A DNA stretch of 64,000 bases. Origin: Euwallacea fornicatus (taxonomy: Eukaryota; Arthropoda; Insecta; Coleoptera; Curculionidae). The position numbers and the translations under genes were made by a program. Positions within the stretch are counted from its first letter, which is position 1. Each line of letters opens with the position of its first letter. The notes beneath the pieces were generated by a model, which was given only the letters and a program-made list of their open reading frames with translations, did no database searches and was not told the DNA's origin. Location of the stretch: contig NC_089542.1 in NCBI RefSeq assembly GCF_040115645.1, positions 4,278,001 to 4,342,000 of the forward strand, written 5' to 3'. Shown piece after piece: positions 1 through 12,823 of this stretch.

Positions 1-199
1 GGAGTCAATAGGTTAAGATAATTTAAACATTCTTCAATATTCTCACACAAAATTGATCAGAATGTTGGTAATAAACAATTTGGATTTTTTATTACCCCAT
101 GGGCAATTCAATTTCGACACAGTTGTCAGAAACCTTAAAAGAATTTTCAACATTAAAATTTAACAATGCGAAACTAGTGAATCCGGAAGGAAAATAATT

Positions 200-1170
200 C
201 TTAACATTTTTCCACAAGGAAAAAATCTGCGAAAAATCGGTACAATTGTAGGCAGAATGAGTTCCATAATTCAAAAAATTATAAATAAATTTCGATACGA
301 GAGAACACGTAAGAATAATAGCGGGAGAGGAAGAAAAAGATTTCTTAGTGCCAATGATGAACATTTTATTGTGCGTCAAATTAAACAGGATCTGAAACTG
401 ACTGTTACCAAACTGACTGCGGAGATGAGCTCGAAGACTGGAAAATCAATATCCTGAGAAATAGGTTGCAGAATACTTAGAAAAAATAATTATAATGGAC
501 GAGTAGTTCAGAAGAAACCATACATCTCTAAAGTAAATAGAATCAAGCGACTAAATTGTGCTCGGGAATACGTTAATAAATCACTGGATCTTTGGACTCA
601 AATTATTTTTTCTGACACGAAAATGAACTTTTTTGGATTAAATGGAACACAAATTGCGTGAAGAAACCCGAATACAGAACTGAAAATGAATAACACCGTT
701 ACGACTGTTAAGCACGGTGGATAATTTGTGATGTTATGGGGGTGTATGCCGGCCAGCGGTACCGGGAAATTGTATTCCATCGACGAAATATTGGATAGAC
801 ATGTTTATATAAATATATTAAAGGAAAATTTGAGAGCTTCAGTTGAAAAAATGAACATGCCAAGGGTTTATTATTTTTCATCAAGATAATGACGCGAAAC
901 ATACGGCGTTCATAGTTAGCATATATGTGCCGAAATTGCTGAAAACTCCCCCAAGTCCTGACATAAACCCCATCGAAAATCTATGGCTTGTATTAAAAAT
1001 TAAAATCCAAAATAAAAACCCCAAAAATAAAAAAAAATTTAAAAACTTAATTTTTGCTACATGGGATGATGTATCACCTGATTACACAGTTGAATTAATT
1101 CAATCAACGCCACGACGACTTCAAGCCATTATAGACGCCCAGGGAAACTACACAAAATATTCAAGTTCTA
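200..1170 (+). pseudogene. Tc1-like transposase pseudogene
   Basis: Degenerate Tc1-family (DD34E) transposase. An open stretch at 257-457 carries the N-terminal helix-turn-helix region, including RGRKRFLSANDEHFIVRQIK. After an in-frame TGA the frame continues with REYVNKSLDLWTQIIFSDTK, where the first catalytic Asp lies in FSD. The block VMLWGCMPASGTGKLY follows at about 730-775. Near 890 the frame shifts; HQDNDAKHTAF holds the second Asp. The final block, PPSPDINPIENLW at about 948-985, holds the Glu. At least two stops and one frameshift make it inactive. It lies about 850 bp beyond the last visible exon of the partial ABCA gene, on the opposite strand, so it is probably an intronic insertion. 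Its terminal inverted repeats could not be assigned with confidence. Confidence 0.85.
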
Positions 1171-1216
1171 CTTTATATTTATTATTATTTTTAACTAAAT
1201 GGCGCGTTTATTAATA

Positions 1217-2060
1217 GGGTGTACGCTCAATTTTGTATCACAATTTAATAATTTATAATGATAATTTGGTGTATTAATTTTCCATTTTGAAAAATATTTA
1301 AATATTTTGTTATTTTTTATAATCTGAAATATCATATAAATCAATGTTGACAATAAACACTCCTAAATTCATTCATCTCAGATAATTATTTAACAAATTA
1401 TATCATTTTAATATATTCATGCTCAATTTTGTAACTGTATATTATTAACAGATGGCGTTCATCTTATAAACATCGAATAGGAGCTTAACGAATTGCTAGA
1501 AATCCTTGAACAATCAGAAATAAAATCCTACATTTTGATTTTTGTAATAGAACCGCAGAGCAACAAACTTATCAGTAATCATTAGGAGATTGTAAGTAAA
1601 AAGAAAACAAGTTTATCATAGGACAAGTACTGAAATAGTGTAAATCTACGCAGTTTTATTACAAATGATAAGTCACATTAAATTGTATATAAATAATCTA
1701 ACTTTGTTTATTTAAATAAGGTCGTACCAAGTTTAAATTACTCATAAATAATTTCTGTACCTAAAACTGTTTACAATTGAAAGCACCCGATTTAAAAACC
1801 TTATGAAGTAAACATAAAATCGTCACGGTGGTTAGAGTTCCGTAAATAAATAATAATCACATTGATTATAACAAAATTTGACCAACTGCACCATAAACCA
1901 CAAGCAAACAGATTATTAATATGCAGGATTTTATAAATTGCCGTTTTCCATAATTCAAAAGATTCCCGTGATGACTCAAATTGAATTAAATTATCAAACC
2001 ATTAATTCGTAAAAAACTTATAGTAACAAATGAAAGATAGACATGTGACATCTAATTTAC
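1217..2060. other. intron or flank of partial ABCA gene, no exon seen
   Basis: AT-rich DNA between the Tc1 pseudogene and the second exon of the partial ABCA gene. I searched the minus strand for the next expected exon, which in the complete paralog begins with DYYWDGFLTLQTAID, and did not find it. The intron must therefore run past the left edge, or the paralog is truncated. Confidence 0.5.
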
Positions 2061-2998
2061 CTTTTTCCGATTGAAAAGTTAAGCTATTTTCATACAGTCT
2101 GTCGGTGCTCCAACTAGCCAATTGCTTGTGATACCTGACTGTGTAATCTAAATTTGGAGATCCAGGCAACGAATTAAAAATTAAGGCTATAGTGGTACCA
2201 TTGGTGCTCTGAGCATAAGCTTCCATTAGTTTTCCTTGGGTAGGAAAACCTTGAATATCTGAAAAATTTCAAGAATTAGTAAAAATTGTACAGGCTCCAA
2301 ACAAAACAAAAAAAAAACGGGATTATACATATAAAAACTTGTTTGTTTTAGATCCGGATTATTCATGACCTTCAAATTTACCACACAGACGTGGATTCCA
2401 TGGAAGTGCAGGGTGTGAATAAATAACTGCGATCAAATTAGGGAAGCAATTTTTTACATCAAAATAAGACAAATAGTGTGTATAAGACATAAGTCTGCAA
2501 ATAAGTCGTTTGTGAAAGTAGAAAATGCAAACATTTAAAACTTGCTCTATTAATCCAAATTTTAGGAAATTTTATGCTTAACGGTATATTTATACATTTA
2601 CTTACACCCTGTGTTTTCTTCATGATTAACTTACCAACATTCTGGAATATTAGTTTTTAACATTTACTTACTTAAAGACAACACTTACTATTATTAATTA
2701 TTTGTAACTTCTCTTGAACTCCACGGATAATGTCCCAAAAATACTCGTCCAATGGTGTAAAATACCACTGGGTATCTCCCAAATTAATATTATGAAAATC
2801 ATAGTCTATTGGGTACTTTTTATTATAGGTTACATTCACTATATGCCGTTTATTAAGGCCTGTAATTTTACTCCTCCCATATGCTATTAACAGGAACAGT
2901 AACACCGGTATGAGGGCCTCGCATATCGTGAGGAACCAGTGACGTTTGCGAATAATGAGATTCTTCCAGAGGATGACTTTCAATTGGTCCTTCCACAT
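2061..2998 (-). CDS. ABC transporter subfamily A, 5' part (partial gene)
   Basis: Start of a second ABCA transporter, a paralog of the complete gene at 17839-35478. Exon a (2689-2998) starts at the ATG at 2998-2996 (MWKDQLKVILWKN) and contains the first membrane helix (HWFLTICEALIPVLLFLLI), followed by the start of the first extracellular loop. It ends at donor GTAAGT with one base of a codon over. Exon b (2061-2258) begins after TTTTTCAG and ends at GTAAAT, giving a loop segment that includes SLPGSPNLDYTVRYHK. The joined 508 nt keeps one frame. Exon b is 198 nt, exactly the size of exon 3 of the complete gene, and the phases are the same, which supports tandem duplication. Family members move lipids or other amphipathic substrates across membranes using ATP; the substrate here is unknown. 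The rest of the gene lies beyond the left edge, so its integrity cannot be judged. Confidence 0.85.
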
Positions 2999-5130
2999 AT
3001 TCAAAGATTTGTGGGCATCAGTTCATAATGCCAATGCATCTAGAAGGTGAAGAGAGGTATAATGCAACATATTCGGCATTGATAAATATTGAAAAGAGTA
3101 TTTTTGGACATTCCAAAAATACCCCTCTTCTTTCTGCCATCCCATTTTGTCAGCTGGGACATTACATTGTGTATTGAATCCTGAGATCTTGCGACTATAT
3201 TTGATATTTGTCAGATTTCTAACTTCACTCATATACATATGTCAAATTCGGCTACTGTTCATTATTTATATACAGAGAATTTATCTCCAGGGCTCTGCTA
3301 GATTTTTAATGAGTAAGAACAGAATAATTCGTTTTACGTAGTCGTGTCAGATTTATCAAACAACAGGTGGGTAGACAGAGAACTTGGTGTTTTGCATGGA
3401 CTGAATTTGGTCGGACAAACTTGCAAATCGCTTACGACCTTAAGTACAAGAAAGATGACAATGGAATTGACTTAGCAAAAGTCTAACCGCCATTTGCAGT
3501 AACGTATATTTACTGTCTAAGCCTGGCTTGCATTGATAACATTTTTGCTGTTTATTGTGTGTATTATCTGCCATTTTAATCGGTCCGTCCCTTTTCCTAA
3601 CCGTAGGTAAGAAAAAGAAATAAATTTCACTTTTCGCCAATTTTAGAAGGTTTCAAAATGAGAGGTCAATCAAGTTAAGTGTTACAAGAAATCAAACATC
3701 GAAAGCCTAACGAGATGCATCTGTGCCTGTATTAGCTTTGTTAAAGCATGAACTAACCTTAAGTTAAGTATTTTCAAGCAGTGGCTCTGTTCACAATCAA
3801 AATCGTACTTCGTTGCTTAAGCCTTACTTGCGCATTTTACTTTTTAACAAAAATGTTTAAGACTACCTTCAGATTTTTACACGATTAAGACCGTATTGGG
3901 TTGTAGTGTGGTGTATTCTGGAATGAAAGGTTAAGGAGTAGAGAATTGAATATGTGTTCATAAGAAGAATTTAATAAGTAACGAACAACTGAGTGTTCCT
4001 GATCAATGGTCGAGTAAGTAATTACCCCCTATAAAACAAGATGTGAATAACAAATTAAAGGATGATGATGCAGTTGAAATTTATAACCAAAAATGAGCCT
4101 TAACTAACGGGTCCAAAGTTTGCTATTCGTGCGAATTAAAGATAAACAGACAATAACCATTCAAATATCTGGCAATAACGCGACATAATGAAAATAAAGC
4201 AAAGTGGAAGTTTATCACTGAAACATCAGAGAGCTCGCCAGTTAAGGGTATTTTTGAATACAAGTAAATTCACACTCAGAAAAGCGATATTTATATAATA
4301 AGCGATTATTAGTCGAAATTCTTGTAAAATAATGAAAACCGTATAAACAACCGTGACCACGTTAAGAAACAACTTTCATCATACTTTACCCTAATCGGAA
4401 ACCTCATGTTCATCTCCAAAGTTAGCATGTCCTATAATGTTAACCTTCTTCTCTAGAGATGAAGTTTTGATTAACAGTGTTGTCTGAACGCATCCCGCTA
4501 ATCATGGGAGTATTGTTGGAAGTTGATTATTGATCGTTTTGTTGATTTTGTGTGTGCTTAACTACCTATGATAAAATAATGAGCCATCGAAGCACAGCTT
4601 GTGCGGGTATAGTTGGCGATTTTAATGACAGTTAAATTGTTTAATTATTTAATTACCACCGTTTTTATGTACATTCCTAAAAAAAAGTACAGTGCTTTAC
4701 TCGTGGAAAATAATTTTCCTTAATTTGACAATATCACCGATTTCGTTGCAACAATATATTATAATATTTGACAACAATATTGAAACTTTAAACAGTTCAA
4801 ACAAAAAGCTAGATTTTCTTTGTTCCATTTTATTTTAATATGTAGTCAAAGATTCAGGCGGATTACGGTGTTTACTGACGATTATACAGGGTACTATATA
4901 GGGTGTCCGTTTTACGAGCTCAACCATGGGGACCTCGGTTATTTGGAGAGATACGAGGTCGGTTAAGTTAGGGCAAAGTTGCGCATTTTCGAGCTTTGTA
5001 AGATGCCGTTTGAAGAATTATAAAATTTCCATTACTTCCGGAAATATCCGGGAAAATACGAAATTTCGAAAAAAGGTTTTTATTTTTTTCAGGACTTATT
5101 TGAAGAGATAATTGAAAATGTAGTCACTTT
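2999..5130. other. intergenic upstream of partial ABCA gene
   Basis: Sequence 5' of the partial ABCA gene. It probably contains its promoter and any upstream noncoding exon, but I cannot point to a core promoter. No coding exon was recognised. From about 4890 there is transposon-like sequence, with TACAGGG-type and GGGTGTCCG-type ends near 4887-4915. Confidence 0.4.
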
Positions 5131-5300
5131 TACTCCTCGACAACATGACAGTGTCAAATTTGGAACCCGACGTTTCGATTCTTCGGAACCATCATCAACC
5201 TTATTTTTTCTTATGGGCACCATCTTGGATTTTCACATTTTTGGATTCAGCTTTTTTTCCGATTACGATGATGTATCACATGTTAAAATTCGGACTTGTC
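5130..5300. repeat. dispersed repeat, related to 36215-36330
   Basis: This block contains CCGACGTTTCGATTCTTCGG followed by CATCATCAA and a T-rich stretch with GGGC(A/G)(C/G)CA. A related arrangement (CCGACGTTTTGTCTTTCGG, CATCATCAA, TTGTGGGCGGCACA) occurs at about 36238-36295. It is therefore a repetitive element fragment and not a gene. Its class is unknown. Confidence 0.55.
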
Positions 5301-5909
5301 GTTTAATAGAAATATCACAAATACAGTTTTTGTTTCGATAAACAAATTTTTGACGTTCCGACCGAATATTGTTTAACGTCGCATACATTTATATCTCAAT
5401 CATCAAACTTGTCTAATATTATATAGTTATATAGAGTGATTCGTATCGCAATGGACATACAAGAAGTAGGCGTATATACAATTTGTTTATATTGCCTGAG
5501 AACTGTACGTAAGCAAATCTTCCAAATTGAATCAGGAACTAGGTTCATATTTCCAAAACGTTTAACAGTATTTTTAAATGTGCCAAGAGATAATTAGCTA
5601 TCCAGGAGACTCCAGACTTCGGGGTTCGATAGGGAGAAGCCGGGCGAGGATCTTCCTCTGTCGGACTTGGACTTGGAATTTTTATTATGATATTGCATGT
5701 ATTGGAGACAGTTTAAGGGGCAGGGCTTAAAAAGACTAACACTGTCTATTACTCGATTTCTGCTTTAATCGACATATGTATATGTCTGTTAAGCGCTGTT
5801 TTGAATAAATTAGCATAGATACCATACATTGGTCGTTAGTTAAGAGACTCATGTCATAACTTTATCATGGAGTATAGTTCATGTATTAAGGTTTTTGGAA
5901 GAGTATATA

Positions 5910-6501
5910 CAGGATGTCTCTAAAAGGTATGCACAATATTCTACCATAAACTTACGAGGCAAAAACATGATGTTTTGACTCAATTTCCCTTAGTCGAATT
6001 GTGAACTGTTTTCAAAATATAGGATGTCAAAGCGAAGATTTAAAAGAAAATTCATTACATGGTTTGTATTCTTACTATCTGAACAAAATGTTGCATCGGG
6101 GGGTTTTTCGGGGCGAGATATCAATCCGTTTACATTTTCGATATAAAATATGTCAACGCTAAGTGAATTCTCTTTAAACACACATATCTTTTTTTATTTC
6201 CTGCTATAAAATTGATTTGTGACTAAATTTATGTTTTCCTACATGTTTATGAAAAAAACGTATCTTAATACATACCAATGGGTATTCTTTCTTGAGATAT
6301 TTGAAGCCTAAAGTTCTCTGCATGGCATGAAAAATAACTTTATAGTACATAAGTAGTGACTTTTTTTCCATTTTTTAATCTTCACGTCCTGTATTTGGAA
6401 GATCGTTCACTTTTAAACTAAGGTAAATTAGGCTAAATCGTTGCGTTTTTACGTTAGAAATCTGTGATTCAATTTTGTACCAATCTTTTCGAAACTCCCT
6501 A
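5910..6501. mobile_element. MITE-like element, family M copy A (most complete)
   Basis: About 590 bp with imperfect terminal inverted repeats of roughly 130 bp. The left end starts CAGGATGTCTCTAAAAGG; the right end, read inverted, starts GGGAGTTTCGAAAAGATTGG. Both arms contain the subterminal motif GAC(T/G)..ATTT(C/A)CCTTAG. Copies B (36704-37222) and C (48865-49344) share the interior, for example CCGTTTACATTTTCGAT and TTCTTGAGATATTTGAAGC. It has no coding capacity. The TA-flanked CAGGGTG-type ends suggest mobilisation by a Tc1/mariner-group transposase, which is inference. Confidence 0.75.
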
Positions 6502-8540
6502 CATACAAGCTAAGTCCCACTTAAAGCGCCAAATTTATTTAAATATATATTTGTTCTTCAAAAATATTATGACCAAACTAAATTTGGCTTATATGAAAGA
6601 TGTTAAAAAAAAAGTTTCCCAATGTAATCAGAGCTTCAAGTATATTTTCGAAAGTTTCCTGTACTGAGTATTGAAAAAAATATATTACAAAATAGGATGT
6701 TTGTTTTATAATTTGGAAATAACTCTAAAACGGTGATAATTATACATACACTAAAATTATGGGAGCCAAAAAAGTTTCTTAATTAAAGACTGAATTCTAT
6801 TTTTTCAGAAAGAAATAGCTGGGGGTGCACTACAAAAGAATTAGGGAGGATAAAGATATATTTCACCAAGGAATGAAGAGTATTATCCTAAAAACCATAA
6901 TAATCACTTGTTCTGTTCAGTGGATTAAATCTAAATAAATATTTTCATCTCAAAATTTAAATTAAATATCTCAAAAACAGTTAGAGCTATAAGCAAACTT
7001 TGAAAAAATAATTAATAGTTTGACAACCACTACATAAAAAACAATTAACTATTGTAGAAGGCAAATTTAGTCAAATTGTAATATGTATTTTGTGAAAAGA
7101 ATATGAGGGTGAAGTTTGAGTCATTAATTGTAGACGACCCTTTGTAAGTGTATACCAGGAATGATTGGTGTATAGTATTGAAATGAATTAGTCAAACTCA
7201 TGAAATCTCAATTCAGGAGTTGAGGCTAGAAATGTGATTAAGCAAAAAACACCTTGAACTAAAGTTGAGCTTAATTCTCTCAAGAAATTGGGGCTCATTT
7301 AGATAGTGTTTTTAGAGGTATTGTCATTTCACTGCCAATATCCACATTTAGTATGCATCAAGCAGATCGAATTTTAATTATGTACTCCTGACTTTTGAAT
7401 GCAATCAATCGTGAACACCATAAAATCTAACATTTTACAAAATGCCATATTTAAAATGATCTCTAGATAATTTAAGACAACTTTTATAAATACGGGAAAG
7501 AATAGGTTCCATTCCTCCTAATAGGTTAGATTTTTTCATGTATCCGCAAAACGAATGAGAGCTTAAGTAAAAAATGGAAAAAAGATTTTAGATAACCTAG
7601 TGAAACACATTTTACCTTAGATTAAGCATCTTCTTTCCATTTATTCTCGAATGCTCATTTCTATCATAGATATGTCATTAACAGGTATATATAGGATGAT
7701 AGACTTAGCTATACAAGAATTTTACAGGAATTATCCATGTTCACATTGTTATAGTTATAGTCATTATTTGTAATTTTTTTTTTACTTGACAACAGTCAGG
7801 CATAAATTGTTTTAATTGAAGACACTGTTCTAGGTAGGTTTAGATTTTATTCATGTTATATGTGGGAATATATGCCTGTTACTCTGCAGTCGAAACAAAT
7901 ATTCCTAGACAACTGAGTGTTACAGGTAAAGGCATTTGAATGTCAAGAAGTCAGTCTTGGGGTATCTGCATATAGGGGATTTAATTCTAACCCAAAAGCA
8001 AAATGTTTATATCTATAAAATTTTCTGAGAGTCGAAACAAATTTTGGGTCATGTATAATAGAAATATGTTCATTTGAAAGAAGTATGTGATATGAGAAAT
8101 ACGTTACAGCAATACTAGTTTACCTTAATAGTTTAATTCATTTACCTTATGAAAATTACAATAGCTTCGAAAAGATACCAGTTTATACACTAAAAATTAA
8201 AAAAAAACGTAATTGAATTACATTAAAACTCATAATTACTAGTTCAGTCACACATAGTAAATACAAAAACTTAATAATAAAAGAAACGATTCTGTCAAGC
8301 ATGATCGTCATGTAATGTCATAGTTGCGAGGGCGCTTGCGGCGATAGACGTAAGAATTCTCTTAAAAAGTTTCGTATGTCCCCCATCCAATGTAAAATGC
8401 AGATTGCTAAGTTATGTTACTTAATTATTTTTATTTTGTATCTCGTATAATGAGTAAAGGACTCACGTAGATATGCTCTTTACTCAATATGAAAGTGTAC
8501 ATTTTCATAACAAACTATGTGTTCGTTGATTTCTAGACTT
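6502..8540. other. AT-rich intergenic sequence, no gene seen
   Basis: No exon, RNA gene or full element was recognised. Around 6690-6790 there is TACAAAATAGGATGTTTG-like sequence of the kind found at MITE ends, so part of this stretch is probably old transposon remains. Confidence 0.4.
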
Positions 8541-9060
8541 AATCTCCAATCCCGGAGCATACAATCTTCGTCTGTCCAAACTCCGAAGATGCCATAAAAC
8601 TGGCAGAATCCAAATGCAACACGACAATTGGAATCGATAACATTTCCGAAATACTACTTATTTATGAAAACAATTGGAACATAATTATGGAAATGCTAGA
8701 GAATATAATGAAGTCGAAGGCACAAGAGGAGCTGTGCAGAAAGAGTGCATAAAAAGAGAAAAGAAAAAAAAAGGAAAGAAGGAAAAAAAACATCACTGAG
8801 GAAAAACCTGAAGAGGAACCAAAGTGTAACAACAAAGGAGAACCTACCACCTACCTCCCTAAAGTAATGCCTCACAGCGGTCCCGGGAGGGTTTTATAGG
8901 TGAAGAGAGGAAAGGGGGTTTAGTCGGTCGGCCTTCCAGAGTCTGGAACGTCAACCCGACATAAAGTGGGCATATTAAATCGCACTATGTGCCAGGCCCA
9001 TGATGTCTGTTTTGCAGATTCCCCTCCACCTATATATATATATATATAAATATAAAAAAA
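8541..9060 (+). mobile_element. R1-clade-like LINE, 3' end
   Basis: Tail of a non-LTR retrotransposon. An open frame at 8555-8752 (66 codons with stop) starts EHTIFVCPNSEDAIKLAESK, the C-terminal 'EHTLFxCP' region seen after the reverse transcriptase in R1-type elements, and stops at TAA 8750-8752. Next come an A/G-rich stretch and a GC-rich 3' UTR (8860-9025) with GGGAGGGTTTTATAGG. The copy ends in a (TA)9 run at 9031-9048 and an A-rich tail. Everything 5' of about 8540 is missing, as expected from 5' truncation at insertion. Assignment to the R1 clade rather than another R1/LOA-type clade is inference. Confidence 0.65.
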
Positions 9061-10472
9061 AAGACTTAATCACCAGTAATTGTAATCGGTAACACATTGT
9101 CATCTCGTCAACAATATTAAAACGTTTTTAAAATTGTTCTATTATCAACAATTACAAGTTTACACAAAAAATAAAAGATTAAGTTTGAATTAACAGTTTT
9201 CTCATTTTTGCTTAAATTTTAAATTGCCGTTAATAAAACAATGTTAAAGCCTGTTATAGCTTTGTTGGCAAAATCTTTAAGTTCCAGACAAAATTTATAA
9301 AATCCAGTCTCTTAACACTTTTACTGAAGTACAATTCAAGACTTTGCTATTATTATTTTGATTATAACTTTCTAAGGTGAAATCTAATAAAACAAAAAAT
9401 TGTCAAAATGTGATGAAGAAAAATGGCCATTGTACCTAGCGGAAATATAGAATATAAACTATTATAAAAATTGCCGCATGCAGTATAACTGATACAAAAA
9501 TATCAAGGGAGACCTGAAAGAGAATGAGAGTGGGGCACACGTTAAATGTTCCAGAATCCAGGAGTAACTTAGAAGGCTGTAGATCATTTGTAGTTAGGGG
9601 GGCAGATCATAGGAGTAATTCTGAACGAGATTCGCGAAAGCCAATATAAAAGGGTGTTTAAGGTAGTATAGCAATAAAAAGGAATTCAGACATAAAGAAC
9701 CGATTTATAGAACCTGGTTCCATGTCTTTTGTGTTGTATTCCAGGATGGAATCAGTGTTATTCTGAAAAGACTCTGTGGCATACCTTGTTTAGGTCGATT
9801 ATTGAGTTCGTTTACATAATACTTCCGTACTAGTAAATAGTTCCCCTATAATAATGTCCACAGGCAGTTTGTTTATAGGTATTTTGTTGTTTAGGTGGTT
9901 TTTATCATAGGTTTATCAAACTACCATTTATTATTTTAATTTAATATTTTTAAAATAGTCAGTGTGTGTCAAAAATGTATATATATTAAGTTTTATAAAA
10001 AAATAAAAATCAGTCATCAATAAACTTTCTCAGCTTCAACATCTTTCTGTATAAAAAATCATCTCGTTCGTACATATTACGACAAACCTTCCACAAAATC
10101 ACGAGTATACCATTAATTGAATAAAAAATAAAGGTAAAAATGGATCGTTCCTTAACATACTAGTTAGTTTCAATACTTTTTTCTTGAATTGTAAGAAACT
10201 AAAAGACAAAACAATAAAATCATTATTAAATACATATACAGTGTATTAAATTGTATTCAAATATATCTTTCCGGATTAATAGTGTAAAATTCTAACCTAT
10301 AAGAATGAAAAAGTATAATTTTTTATATTAAATAAATAATCTATTTTTAATTTATAATATACAATATCCTTACTATGTAACATGGTAATATAATTTTTGA
10401 TAATATACATCGTGTAGGGGTCAAGAAATTACGCAAAAAGAATATTTTCGATATAAATGACAAACAATTATA
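9061..10472. other. AT-rich intergenic sequence, no gene seen
   Basis: No conserved coding segment or recognisable element was found. The stretch lies between the LINE tail and the TA target site of the fold-back element at 10473. Confidence 0.4.
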
Positions 10473-12522
10473 CAGGGTGATTCATTGGGAATGGGACATG
10501 GCGAAACCCGAGATAGGGGACATCAAAATATAACGATTGGACGCAACATGCCTTATATCAATGTTGTGCGTTTCAAAGTTACAGGGTGTTAAAAGTTAAA
10601 ATTTTATTTTAAAATTCCTTAATAACTTTTTGTGTTTTCATAGCATCAACACCAAAATCGGTGTACTTAGCTTTTGTAAGATGCCAAATAAGGATATACA
10701 GGGTGTCTGTAAAAGGTCTTTACAACGCTCTACCACAGATTCTTCAGATCAAAACAAGACGATTTAGCCATATTTAGTCTAGTCCAAAAGTTGATAATAA
10801 CAGCGCTAGAGGGCGTTAAAGTTGAAAATTAAAAATCAATTTTTTAACATATTTTCCATACTGTACAACATAAAAACGTGAAAGTTGGTGTAGGGGAGCT
10901 TTTCAAGACGCCGAATTCATATCTGCTAATAAATTGCACTTACCTGGTAGAGGGCGCCACTTACGGCCCACCGCATGTATTAAATTGATTGAAACTTTTT
11001 TGCCTCCTGGTATAAATGATTTTCGAATACAGTAGTGTATTTGGTCATCGTTTATAAATAAAAAAGGTATACCTTATTGATGTTGCTACGAGGAGCCGTT
11101 TACGAGATAAATGCATTTTAGTAATTCAGGTGTAAGATTTTAGATTAAACAACTTATTTACTACAAAAAGGTACTCTTGATAAGACCTTTAATAATTCGC
11201 AGTAGTTTTACAAGAAAACTTAATTACCAAATCATGAATACAAAGAAATAAGAATATCACAAAAACTGTTCAAAGAGTCCACCATTTGCACGTATACAAA
11301 GGTTTATACGCCGAAGAAAATTTGCAACATCTACAAAATTCGTTGCCAAATTTGTTAGAGGATTTACCTTTACAACTTCGGAGAGATATGTGGTTTATGC
11401 ATGACGGAGCTCCACCACATTTTGCACTAAATGTTATAAATCATTTAAATCAACAGTACCCAAATAAATGGATAGGCAGAGGTAATGACGCCCCTGTAAA
11501 ATGGCCACCACGTTCTCCGGACTTAAATCCAATGGATTATTTTTTATGGGGACACCTTAAGTCCATGGTTTACATGACAACTGTCGATAACGAAGAACAA
11601 CTGTGGCAACGTATTCAAGATGCAATAAATAATATTAGAAACGACGAAGAAGTTATGCAAAGAGTACATTTTAATTTTCTTCGGCGTATAAATCTTTGTA
11701 TACATGCAAATGGTGGACTCTTTGAACAGTTTTTGTGATATTCTTATTTCTTTGTATTCATGATTTGGTAATTAAGTTTTCTTGTAAAACTACTGCGAAT
11801 TATTAAAGGTCTTATCAAGAGTACCTTTTTGTAGTAAATAAGTTGTTTAATCTAAAATCTTACACCTGAATTACTAAAATGCATTTATCTCGTAAACGGC
11901 TCCTCGTAGCAACATCAATAAGGTATACCTTTTTTATTTATAAACGATGACCAAATACACTACTGTATTCGAAAATCATTTATACCAGGAGGCAAAAAAG
12001 TTTCAATCAATTTAATACATGCGGTGGGCCGTAAGTGGCGCCCTCTACCTGGTAAGTGCAATTTATTAGCAGATATGAATTCGGCGTCTTGAAAAACTCC
12101 CCTACACCAACTTTCACGTTTTTATGTTGTACAGTATGGAAAATATGTTAAAAAATTGATTTTTAATTTTCAACTTTGACGCCCTCTAGCGCTGTTATTA
12201 TCAACTTTTGGACTAGACTAAATATGGCTAAATCGTCTTGTTTTGATCTGAAGAATCTGTGGTAGAGCGTTGTAAAGACCTTTTACAGACACCCTGTATA
12301 CCCTTATTTGGCATCTTACAAAAGCTAAGTACACCGATTTTGGTGTTGATGCTATGAAAACACAAAAAGTTATTAAGGAATTTTAAAATAAAATTTTAAC
12401 TTTTAACACCCTGTAACTTTGAAACGCGCAACATTGATATAAGGCATGTTGCGTCCAATCGTTATATTTTGATGTCCCCTATCTCGGGTTTCGCCATGTC
12501 CCATTCCCAATGAATCACCCTG
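10473..12522. mobile_element. Fold-back element with DD41D-type transposase fragment
   Basis: A 2050-bp palindromic element flanked by TA dinucleotides (10471-10472 and 12523-12524). It begins CAGGGTGATTCATTGGGAAT and ends with the inverse. The arms, about 10473-11320 and 11675-12522, match over roughly 840 bp with few differences. Only about 360 bp in the centre are unpaired. The outer repeat includes part of the transposase 3' coding end, because the antisense of GGACTCTTTGAACAG is present at the inner end of the left arm. The structure is therefore more than ordinary terminal repeats: the 5' part of the element has been replaced by an inverted copy of its 3' part. Confidence 0.9.
11318..11738 (+). 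pseudogene. DD41D-type transposase, C-terminal fragment
   Basis: Open frame ending at TGA 11736-11738, from about LQHLQNSLPNLLEDLP to the C-terminal end (ANGGLFEQFL). It carries the second catalytic Asp (MWFMHDGAPPHF) and the third (RSPDLNPMDYFLWG). The spacing between them is 43 residues, two more than the 41 of related copies. The N-terminal half, with the DNA-binding domain and the first Asp, is absent. The frame opens at an ATG at 11286, but the first ten or so residues come from the inverted arm and are not transposase sequence. The fragment cannot be active alone. Confidence 0.85.
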
Positions 12523-12823
12523 TATGTACGACCAACATCACAAAATTGATTATTACAGAATTGAAGATATTCCCATTTGGAATTTTGGTTACTTTTTAAT
12601 TTCTTTAAATTTAATTTTTTTAGCATAGAACCTCTTAATTCTATAAAGGAAGCACTCCAAGCAATATCCTGTAATATCTTGCTAATTAAATAATGTTCCG
12701 TGTGATTCGTCTCACTAATACCTTTAGTAATGTGACTGACTATTTCGATTCGACCTTCTTGATTAGTAAATCTTCAACTTCAACAATTCTATTCAACCGA
12801 AGAGTGTACTGGTTGAGCATCTA

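Noticed and set aside
2999..3004. Upstream non-ATG start for the partial ABCA gene
   Set aside because: The codon at 3002-3004 is TTG. The ATG at 2996-2998 gives a normal ABCA N terminus.
11286..11320. ATG at 11286 as transposase start
   Set aside because: This stretch belongs to the inverted arm (antisense of the transposase end). The homologous coding sequence begins only at about 11318.
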